This document shows positions 5,959-12,089 of a stretch of 12,089 bases of DNA, in pieces. The notes below the pieces were generated by a model. That model searched no databases. It was not told the DNA's origin and saw only the letters and a list, made by a program, of their open reading frames with translations. The first letter of the stretch is position 1. The number at the start of each line of letters is the position of its first letter. The stretch lies in NCBI GenBank assembly GCA_039807745.1, contig JBDHRV010000109.1, positions 1 to 12,089 on the forward strand, written 5' to 3'. Position numbers and translations under genes: made by a program. The stretch comes from JAEUMW01 sp039807745. Lineage in GTDB: Bacteria > Pseudomonadota > Gammaproteobacteria > Burkholderiales > JAEUMW01.

Positions 5959-6324
5959 CTAACGACGCAGGTGGCGCGCGACGGTTTCACGAATCTCTCC
6001 GAGCTTGAAGGGCTTGGTGAGGTAGTCGGTCGCGCCGTGGCTCAGACCCGCCTCGCGCTCGGTCCGGTCGGCGCTGGCGGAGAGGAAGATGAAGGGAATG
6101 GTTGCCGTGTCGGCGCGCGCGAGCACTTCGGCGAGCACGCCGTAGCCGTCGAGGCCGGGCATGACGACATCGCAGAAGATGAGGTCGGGGCGTTGCGTGC
6201 GAATGCGCTCGATCCCGGCGAGACCATCTTCCGCCATCACCACGTCGTGGCCCTCCATCTCGAGCATCCGCGACAGGTTGACGCGAATCGGCGTTTCGTC
6301 CTCGATGACGACGATCCTAGCCAT
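5959..6324 (-). CDS. Single-domain CheY-like response regulator
   Basis: The 121-residue product is a stand-alone receiver without an output domain. Key residues are E8 and D9 of the acidic pocket, phospho-acceptor D52 in IFCDVVMPG, S82 in IFLSAS at the conserved Thr/Ser place, and K104 in YLTKPF. ATG 6324 overlaps the end of the kinase gene by eight bases (ATGGCTAG), implying coupled translation, and the GTG of the sigma-54 regulator follows after 21 bases. It could be a phosphate sink, a relay component or a regulator that acts by protein contact. Because it lies between kinase and regulator, it is probably phosphorylated by the same kinase. Confidence 0.93.
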   Translation of the reverse strand: MARIVVIEDETPIRVNLSRMLEMEGHDVVMAEDGLAGIERIRTQRPDLIFCDVVMPGLDGYGVLAEVLARADTATIPFIFLSASADRTEREAGLSHGATDYLTKPFKLGEIRETVARHLRR

Positions 6325-9300
6325 GCACGCGCTCCCGCGCGACCGGAATGCGCACCGTGAAGCGCGACCCGCGCTGGACCTGGCTCTCGACGACGATGCT
6401 GCCGCCGTGCAGGTCGACCAGCCGCTTGACGATGGCGAGACCGAGTCCGGTGCCGGAAATGTTCGCGACGTTGCGCCCGCGTGTGAAAGTCGTGAAGAGC
6501 TGGGCTCGGTCCTCCTCCGGAATGCCGATGCCCTGGTCGAGCACCTCGAACACCGTGGCATCGTCGCGGCAGTCGACCTCGAGCTGCACGAGCGCGCCGC
6601 GTGGCGAGTACTTGATGGCGTTGTCGAGCAGATTGGACAGCACGTGCCGCAGCAACTGCCCGTCGAGCAGCCGCTCGCCCGCCGTGCCGCGCGCATAGAA
6701 CACGAGCTCGTGGCTGTCGTGGCTGGCGCGTCGCATCTCGTCGAGCAGTCCCAGGCAGAACCCGCGCGGATCGCAGGGCGCGGGGTCGAACTCCACCCGC
6801 CCCGCGTCGGCTTTGCCGATGATGAGCACGTCGTCGAGCATGCGTGTCATGCGCGAGACCGCCGCCTTGATGTGATCGACGAGTTCGGTCTTCTCCGCGG
6901 CGGGGAGCCGTTCGCCGTAATCCTGCAAGAGCTCGGCCGAGGACAGGATCGTGGCGAGCGGGGTCCGGAATTCGTGCGAGGTCATGGAGACGAACCGCGA
7001 TTTCAGCTCGGACAGCTCGCGTTCCTTGGCGAGTGCGCGACGGATATCCTCCTGCGCCCGCTTCTGGTCGGTGATGTCGAGAAACGTCCAGATCGTACCT
7101 TTGCCGAGCTCGTTGGGGTCGATGGCCTCGCCGTACACCTGACACCAGATGAGCGTGCCGTCCTTGCGCTTCATCTGTGTTTCCGCGATGTATGCCTCGC
7201 CGCGGGCGAGCGCCGCATAGGCCACGGCGCCGAAGTCGGCCCAGGTCTTCTCGTCCGGGAAATGGATCACCGAGGTCTCGCCGATCAGCTCGTCGACGCG
7301 ATAGCCGAGCATGTGCGCCACCTTCTCGTTCACCCACACGTGGCGCCGATGGATCGTGAACGTGATACCGACGAGCGTGCTGCGCAGAATCGCCTCGCGC
7401 TGCGCGAGGGTATCCGAAAGCTGCTCCTCGAGCTGCCGGCGCACGGTGATGTCCGACAGCACCCAGATCGAGCCCGCCATCGCATTCGCGGGATCGATCG
7501 CCTTGGCCGAGGCGGAGCACCAGAATACCGATCCGTCCTTGCGTTTCATCTGCAACTCGGCGGCGAAGCTCTCCCCGACCGCGAGCAGCGGGTAGCACTC
7601 GCGGCCGATGCGCTCGAAGTCCTCGAGCAGGGCATAGGTCACGGCGCTCGATTGTCCGATGAGCTCTCCCTTCTGGTAGCCCAGCATCTGCTGTTCGAGG
7701 GTGGCGTTGACCCAGTGGATGCAACGCTCGACCAGAAAGACGATGCCGACCATCGAGGTCTCCAGTATCGCCTCCTGCTCGGCGAGCGTCTGCGCGAGGT
7801 TGTCCTGCAGCCGCTTGCTCTCCGTGATGTCGGTGAGAAAATTAAGGCTGCCGGGGCGGCCTTCCCACTCCGTCCTCACCGCGCGTACCGAAAGCCAGCG
7901 TACGCCGCCATCCGGGTGCAGCACGCGGAATTCGTACTCTTCGGGCGCCGGTTCGCCATGCATGCGCTTGAGGTAGTTGCCGATGAGGATTGCGCGGTCG
8001 TCCGGATGCGCCATTTCCTGGAACGGCGTGCTGTACACCTCGTGCTCGAGACGACCGGAGAATTCCAACGCCTTCGCGTTGGCGAACCGGACGTAGCCTT
8101 CCTGCACGACGACGATGCCTTCGTTGGCGTTTTCCACCACCTTGCGGTATTTCTCTTCCGATTTCCGCAGCGCGAAGAGAAGTTGCTGGCGGTTGCTCAT
8201 CTCCAGGGACAGCGAGACCATCGTGGCGAGCGAAGTCGCGAAGTCCATCTCTTCCAGCGTCCAGTCGCGCGGCGCGCCGACATGCTCGTGGCAGATGACA
8301 CCGAGGACTCGACCATGAAACCAGACCGGCACGTCCATCATCGACGCGATGCCGAGCGGGCCGAGGTAGTTCTCGGAGAACTCTGCCGTCGCGGCGTGCT
8401 CCCGCGCACGGTGCGCCACGATCGGGCGATCGCCGCTGATCGCCGCGAAGTAGCGTGGATAATCCACGCGCGCGAGCTTCTGTTCCCGCGAGGCCGGATC
8501 GACATCACGGCGGCTCTTCGAGTAGAGCATCTCGCAGGTGATGGTGGTATCGTCCTCGGCGAGCGCCCAGTAGCTCACGCGCTCCACCTGCAGCGTCTCG
8601 GCGGAGGCCTTGAGGATCTGGTGCAGGGCGTCGGGGAAATCGGACTTGTCGAGGCGTGCGAGCTCGAGCAGGGCGTCGCGGTGGACGAGGATCTGTTCGC
8701 TGCGGGCCCGCAGCACTTCCTCCACGCGCCCGCGCTCGGCGATCTCGGCCGTGAGCTCGCGCGTGCGCTCGACGATGCGCGCCTCGAGCTCCCGGTTCAG
8801 GCGGTCGACCTCCTCGCGCGCCTGCACCTGCTCGGTGATGTCGGTGGCGATCCCCGTCACGCGATAGACCTCACCGCATTCGTTGCGAACCGGAAAGGCC
8901 TGATTGCGCACCCAGCGCACCGTGCCATCCGGGTGCAGAACGCGAAACTCCTCGACATGGTTGCCGCGAGCCTGCCTGGCGAGCCCGGCGATCACCCGCG
9001 AGCGGTCTGCCGGGTGGACGGCATCGAGAAAGGAGAGGGGATTGCGGCATACGCTCTCCACGCTCCGGCCCCAGATGGTCTCGTAGCCGGGGCTCACGTA
9101 GAGAATCTCGTCGCCGCGCGGATTCGTGATCCAGAACACCTCGTGGATGGTCTCGGTGATCTGGCGCAGCAGTTTCTCGCTCTCGCGCGGCGGCTTGTCC
9201 TGGCCGGGGCGCAGTGCGGCATTGCGCACAGAGGCGAGCACGAGTCGTGTGCCGCTGCCGGGCTCGAGTATCGGCGTCAAGGCGATCTCGACATGGCGAG

Positions 9301-9595
9301 CATCACCCGCGCCATGCACCTCGGCCTCGAAGCGTGCAGGAGCGCCGTCTGCCGCCGCCGCCAGCGCGGTCCGGAAGCGCTCGGCCGACGCGCAGGAGCA
9401 CCACCACGCGGATTCGCTCAGCGGCTGCGACAGGCTTGGCCGCAGCCAGCGACCGGCGCTCGCGAGCGCCGGTCCGCTCGCCCCGATCAGGTTCCCTGCG
9501 GGATCGAGAACGAGAATGGACTCGGCCGCGTTGTCGGGGACGATCTGGTTGTCCGCGGGTCGGGCAAGACCGTGCACGGGAGCGTGCAAAAGCAT
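6317..9595 (-). CDS. Soluble multi-PAS/GAF hybrid-sensor histidine kinase
   Basis: The 1092-residue product has no membrane segment and should be cytoplasmic. Order: a divergent PAS (about 23-125); PAS with PAC (about 143-256, FRVLHPDGTVRWV at 217-229); a coiled-coil linker (about 256-300); GAF (about 305-465); PAS (about 478-593); two closely similar PAS repeats (about 600-717 and 727-843); HisKA with phospho-acceptor H874 in SHEFRTPL; and HATPase with N-box NLLDN (988-992), DQGIGI (1020-1025), LFTTF (1033-1037) and GTGLGL (1048-1053). Transmitter motifs are complete and there is no fused receiver; the receivers are the next two genes. ATG 9595 directly abuts AAGGAGG, which is too close; the third codon TTG (9589) is six bases from it and may be the true start. 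Ligands of the PAS and GAF domains cannot be seen. Redox or gas sensing is suggested only by the globin gene in the predicted output operon. Confidence 0.94.
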   Translation of the reverse strand: MLLHAPVHGLARPADNQIVPDNAAESILVLDPAGNLIGASGPALASAGRWLRPSLSQPLSESAWWCSCASAERFRTALAAAADGAPARFEAEVHGAGDARHVEIALTPILEPGSGTRLVLASVRNAALRPGQDKPPRESEKLLRQITETIHEVFWITNPRGDEILYVSPGYETIWGRSVESVCRNPLSFLDAVHPADRSRVIAGLARQARGNHVEEFRVLHPDGTVRWVRNQAFPVRNECGEVYRVTGIATDITEQVQAREEVDRLNRELEARIVERTRELTAEIAERGRVEEVLRARSEQILVHRDALLELARLDKSDFPDALHQILKASAETLQVERVSYWALAEDDTTITCEMLYSKSRRDVDPASREQKLARVDYPRYFAAISGDRPIVAHRAREHAATAEFSENYLGPLGIASMMDVPVWFHGRVLGVICHEHVGAPRDWTLEEMDFATSLATMVSLSLEMSNRQQLLFALRKSEEKYRKVVENANEGIVVVQEGYVRFANAKALEFSGRLEHEVYSTPFQEMAHPDDRAILIGNYLKRMHGEPAPEEYEFRVLHPDGGVRWLSVRAVRTEWEGRPGSLNFLTDITESKRLQDNLAQTLAEQEAILETSMVGIVFLVERCIHWVNATLEQQMLGYQKGELIGQSSAVTYALLEDFERIGRECYPLLAVGESFAAELQMKRKDGSVFWCSASAKAIDPANAMAGSIWVLSDITVRRQLEEQLSDTLAQREAILRSTLVGITFTIHRRHVWVNEKVAHMLGYRVDELIGETSVIHFPDEKTWADFGAVAYAALARGEAYIAETQMKRKDGTLIWCQVYGEAIDPNELGKGTIWTFLDITDQKRAQEDIRRALAKERELSELKSRFVSMTSHEFRTPLATILSSAELLQDYGERLPAAEKTELVDHIKAAVSRMTRMLDDVLIIGKADAGRVEFDPAPCDPRGFCLGLLDEMRRASHDSHELVFYARGTAGERLLDGQLLRHVLSNLLDNAIKYSPRGALVQLEVDCRDDATVFEVLDQGIGIPEEDRAQLFTTFTRGRNVANISGTGLGLAIVKRLVDLHGGSIVVESQVQRGSRFTVRIPVARERVHG

Positions 9596-9690
9596 CCTCC
9601 TTCTGGCCGCAGCGAACTGGAGGGCGTCGCCGGGGCCTGGAATCCGTCACGTGAGCTTTCGCGCCGGGCGCGGCGTCACAGGCGACCGAA

Positions 9691-9696
9691 ATTATA
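9691..9696 (-). promoter_or_regulatory. Candidate -10 element for the kinase operon
   Basis: A consensus TATAAT reads on the minus strand about 95 bases before the kinase start. No good -35 hexamer lies 16-18 bases upstream. The spacer holds the palindrome CGCCG-CA-CGGCG (9700-9711), which could serve an activator or repressor. Assignment rests on the perfect -10 and on position. Confidence 0.4.
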
Positions 9697-9812
9697 GGCC
9701 GCCGCACGGCGAAGGAGCGACTGCGTGGCGATTTCAATGCCGCACCGATCCTTGTGCTACGCCGGCCAACTTGTCATCATGTCGGGTACCGTTCCGCGGC
9801 AAGGGAGATGCC

Positions 9813-11408
9813 ATGGCAATGGTCTCGGGCAAGCGCGGTCCCCCGTTCCGGGGCCTGTATCTGGCCGCATTCGCTGTCTGGCTCCTGCTCACCCTGATCG
9901 GCTTCGGCTTCGTGACGAACCAGTCGATCGAAGCCGTCAGGGGCACTTTCGCGCGGCATACGGAATCCCTGATCGCCGACCTGCGGGACAAGCTGAAGGC
10001 GAACGAGACGGTGCTCGCCGGTTTTAGCAGCTTTCTGTCCGCCGTCGAGGAAAACGATCGGGCGAGCGTCCAGCACTACGCGAGCATGGTGCTCGCCAGC
10101 TACCCGCACATCTATATGCTCGAAGTCGTGCGCGAAGTTCGCGGTGGGGATCGCCAGGAGTTCGAGCGCTACCTGCAGAGAAGCTCGGGCAAGCCGTTCG
10201 CCATCCGCAATTTCAGCTACGACAGTTCGCGCAGCTGGATCATCGCGCCCGACAAGCCCGTCTATCGGCCGATCGTGTTCATCTGGCCCGACATCCCGGA
10301 GGCGCGGGCGGTCGTCGGTCTCGACATGGACGAGGTGCCGCACTTGCGTGAGGCCCTGCTGGATGCGCGCCTGCGCCGGGCGACGGTTTCGTCGAATCCC
10401 TTCCAGCTGGTGGAAGGCGACGACGGGTATGTCATGTTTCGTCACACCGAGCGCAGCGCGTCGCGCTCATCGGCGGGGCCGGAGTACGGCTTCGCGGGGG
10501 TACTGACGGCGCTCCTCGTGATGCGGACGGCCGATCTCCTGCCGGCCACTCCGATGCCTCTCACCGCGTATCGCCTGCAGTTCGCTCGCGCTGGCGAGCC
10601 GTTGGAGCCGCCGCTGCACGACGTACCCGCGGCCCCGGCTGCGGGCAGTCTGGAGTCGGCTCTGTTTCCGCTTCTGCGGCTGGAGAGTCGCGATTTCAGC
10701 AACACCCAGCCGATGCAGCTCGTCGTGGAGCGTCAGGTCCGGTTCAACGACCTGAGCGGCACCGGACTCGCGCTGGTGACGCTCTGCTCGCTGCTCCTAC
10801 TCTTTCTGCTCGTTGCCTACCTCCGCGGACATTACCGCAACATCGCCTATGCGCTCGCCCTCGAGGCGCAAACCGAGTACCTCGCGCTGCACGATCCGTT
10901 GACGGGGCTTCCCAACCGCTACCTGCTCGAAGATCGCGTGCAGCAGGCGCTCGCGAACTGGCGGCGCAGCGGCGTCGGCTTCACGCTGCTGTTTCTCGAT
11001 CTCGACGGCTTCAAGGGCGTCAACGACAGGTACGGCCATGCGGCCGGAGACGAGTTGCTGTGTGCATTGTCCGCACGCCTGACGAAGGCAATTCGCGAGA
11101 GCGACACCGCTGCCCGCTACGGTGGTGATGAGTTCATCATGCTGATCCCGGGTGCCGTCACCGACGACGAAGTCGCGACGGTACAGCGGAAGATCATGAC
11201 AGCGGCAACGACGCCCTTCGAGGTCGATGGGGCGACGGTCGCCGTCGAGGCCAGCGTGGGTATCAGTCGCTGTCCGCAGGATGGAAAAGACGCCAAAGTG
11301 CTGCTCAGGCTCGCCGACAAGGGAATGTACGACGTGAAGAAGAGGGCGCGCACGGATGGTGACGCGTCGAGGGCGGACACGACGACGGCGGACGGCAGTA
11401 TCGGGTAG
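9813..11408 (+). CDS. CHASE-domain membrane diguanylate cyclase (GGDEF)
   Basis: The 531-residue product has a transmembrane helix at about 14-35, a periplasmic CHASE domain (about 60-255, with PHIYMLEVVREV at 98-109 and VYRPIVFIWPDIPEA at 150-164), a second transmembrane helix at about 317-337, and a GGDEF domain (about 357-512). The active site reads RYGGDEF with GGDEF at 437-441, and DPLTGLPNR at 361-369 opens the domain. RESD at 428-431 lies five residues before GGDEF and fits the inhibitory I-site, so product feedback is likely. No EAL domain is present. It should make c-di-GMP in response to a periplasmic signal. ATG 9813 follows GGGAG at a good distance and gives a proper N-terminal membrane helix; the frame is open far upstream only because it runs opposite the kinase gene. 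It is divergent from the kinase over 217 bases. Confidence 0.94.
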   Translation: MAMVSGKRGPPFRGLYLAAFAVWLLLTLIGFGFVTNQSIEAVRGTFARHTESLIADLRDKLKANETVLAGFSSFLSAVEENDRASVQHYASMVLASYPHIYMLEVVREVRGGDRQEFERYLQRSSGKPFAIRNFSYDSSRSWIIAPDKPVYRPIVFIWPDIPEARAVVGLDMDEVPHLREALLDARLRRATVSSNPFQLVEGDDGYVMFRHTERSASRSSAGPEYGFAGVLTALLVMRTADLLPATPMPLTAYRLQFARAGEPLEPPLHDVPAAPAAGSLESALFPLLRLESRDFSNTQPMQLVVERQVRFNDLSGTGLALVTLCSLLLLFLLVAYLRGHYRNIAYALALEAQTEYLALHDPLTGLPNRYLLEDRVQQALANWRRSGVGFTLLFLDLDGFKGVNDRYGHAAGDELLCALSARLTKAIRESDTAARYGGDEFIMLIPGAVTDDEVATVQRKIMTAATTPFEVDGATVAVEASVGISRCPQDGKDAKVLLRLADKGMYDVKKRARTDGDASRADTTTADGSIG

Positions 11409-11418
11409 CCGCATCGTC

Positions 11419-11457
11419 CGGCGCGGATCTGCGCAAGGACGCAGTGCTGCCGCGCCG
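11419..11457. terminator. Nested GC hairpin between convergent genes (possible terminator)
   Basis: CGGCGCGG (11419-11426) pairs with CCGCGCCG (11450-11457), and inside it CTGCG (11429-11433) pairs with CGCAG (11440-11444) around a six-base loop. It lies just after the cyclase stop and before the stop of the opposing small gene. No T run follows, so a terminator role is inferred from position and stem strength. Confidence 0.4.
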
Positions 11458-11474
11458 ACAGCCGCCCGCCACTG

Positions 11475-11795
11475 TCAGCTTTCCCTTGCCGTGTCGTACG
11501 CCTTCTTCATCTCTTCCCACGCGCTCGTAAAGCCGGCCCTCATGTCCTGCCACGCGTCGCCGCTCGCGTCCTTGATCGCCTTCAGCTTCTCGGTCGCATT
11601 CTGACGCTGGCGCTCGAGCTGGGCGACGGCCTGGTCGAGCTTGACCTTGGCTTCGCCCTGTGCCTTCGACGCCCGGGACTTGAGGTCCTCGATCTTGCCG
11701 TTCATGTCCGCGAGTTCCTGCTCGGCGTTCGCGACGCCGCCGCCGCTCGCATTCGTCGCCTCCTGGGTGGCGAACGTGAACCGCGGCGACACCAT
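11475..11795 (-). CDS. Sll1863-like coiled-coil stress protein, possibly with altered 5' end
   Basis: From about residue 23 on, this 106-residue product resembles small stress-response coiled-coil proteins of the Sll1863 type: a charged amphipathic helix (AEQELADMNGKIEDLKSRA and on) and the typical end KDASGDAWQDMRAGFTSAW followed by EEMKKAYDTA. The function of the family is unclear; it is often stress-induced. ATG 11795 has GGAGGG eight bases upstream. ATG 11705 is an alternative that would leave only the helical part (76 residues). The first 22 or so residues lack the usual family N-terminus and are antisense to a plus-strand strawberry-notch-like fragment, so the gene may have acquired a new start by a rearrangement near 11728. 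It converges on the cyclase gene. Confidence 0.62.
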   Translation of the reverse strand: MVSPRFTFATQEATNASGGGVANAEQELADMNGKIEDLKSRASKAQGEAKVKLDQAVAQLERQRQNATEKLKAIKDASGDAWQDMRAGFTSAWEEMKKAYDTARES

Positions 11796-12089
11796 GATGG
11801 AACCCTCCGCCGGCACCGGCGATCTGGCGATTTACTCCGACAACACCGGCGCGAAGCTGGTGTATCTCGGGGCGCTCACCCGCGGCCAGCGCGAGACCAC
11901 GTCTTGCTCGGCCGCCTGCTGTCGCCGCGCGATGCCAAGGCAACGATTCTCAACCTCGGGCTATCCTCCGGGGCGGCGAGGCTCACGCCCGAGCAGCAGC
12001 TCGAGCGCATTCACGCCGGCGGTGTTGCGGTGCTCGCGAATGGCTGGAGGATCAAGCGATCGACCGTCTCCGGCGACAGCCGCATCGAG
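11728..12089 (+). pseudogene. Remnant of a strawberry-notch (SBNO)-type mobile-element protein
   Basis: On the plus strand from about 11728 the frame reads FATPPPLAFVASWVANV, then RGDTMMEPSAGTGDLAI (the EPSAGTG motif I at 11800-11820), which is like the N-terminal methyltransferase-like region of large strawberry-notch helicase proteins of integrative elements and plasmids. From about 11895 similarity continues in a different frame with VLLGRLLSPRDAKATI and, near the edge, VLANGWRIKRSTVSGDSRIE, which resembles the C-terminal end of the same proteins. The long helicase centre would be missing and the frames do not join. No start codon with ribosome site fits the fragment. It runs out of the window. 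The N-terminal match is fairly clear, while the C-terminal match rests on memory of the family. Confidence 0.5.

Noticed and set aside
6161..9697. A plus-strand open frame of 1178 codons opposite the kinase
   Set aside because: It is the mirror of a high-GC gene: the minus-strand reading shows complete PAS, GAF, HisKA and HATPase motifs, while the plus reading has no recognisable domain and an Asp/His/Arg-rich composition typical of antisense frames.
9126..9812. Upstream extension of the diguanylate cyclase frame by 229 codons
   Set aside because: This part overlaps the kinase gene in antisense, and ATG 9813 has its own ribosome site and directly precedes the first membrane helix.
11305..11943. 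A 212-codon minus-strand frame across the cyclase end and the small gene
   Set aside because: It is out of frame with both recognised genes, Arg-rich and without any domain.

Overview
The window is GC-rich, with densely packed genes, strong GC bias at third codon positions and Shine-Dalgarno sites of the GGAGG type. Together with an OmpA-type lipoprotein, a GlrR-like sigma-54 activator and an AcuI/YhdH reductase, this points to a Gram-negative proteobacterium, most likely betaproteobacterial or a related gamma lineage. The organism cannot be named from sequence alone. No tRNA, rRNA, CRISPR array or complete insertion sequence was seen.

Left part (1-3008): a minus-strand pair encodes a YbaK/EbsC-type deacylase (cut by the window edge) and a DUF123 (GIY-YIG-like) protein. 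A 400-base divergent spacer with nested inverted repeats follows. Next come a plus-strand OmpA-family lipoprotein with a clear intrinsic terminator, and an acrylyl-CoA reductase-like gene (acuI).

Centre (3083-9595, all minus strand): this is the most interesting part. Transcription runs from a 1092-residue soluble histidine kinase (five PAS regions, one GAF, HisKA, HATPase) into an overlapping single-domain CheY-like receiver, then a GlrR/QseF-like sigma-54-dependent response regulator. The spacer after the regulator holds two palindromes sharing TGTTGG-N6-CCAACA and then a good -24/-12 promoter. Downstream lie a 98-aa single-pass membrane protein, a single-domain globin whose proximal-histidine position reads Cys, and a DUF454 (YbaN-like) membrane protein coupled to the globin by an ATGA overlap. 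The simplest reading is a self-contained circuit: cytoplasmic sensor, then GlrR-like activator, then a sigma-54 promoter, then a membrane/globin effector operon.

Right part (9813-12089, mostly plus strand): a CHASE-GGDEF diguanylate cyclase is divergent from the kinase, so c-di-GMP signalling may be linked to the same locus. It is followed convergently by a small coiled-coil stress protein (Sll1863-like). The 5' end of that gene runs into a decayed plus-strand fragment resembling a strawberry-notch (SBNO)-type protein of mobile elements. This fragment joins an N-terminal methylase-like motif to a C-terminal piece in another frame and marks a rearrangement junction at the window edge.
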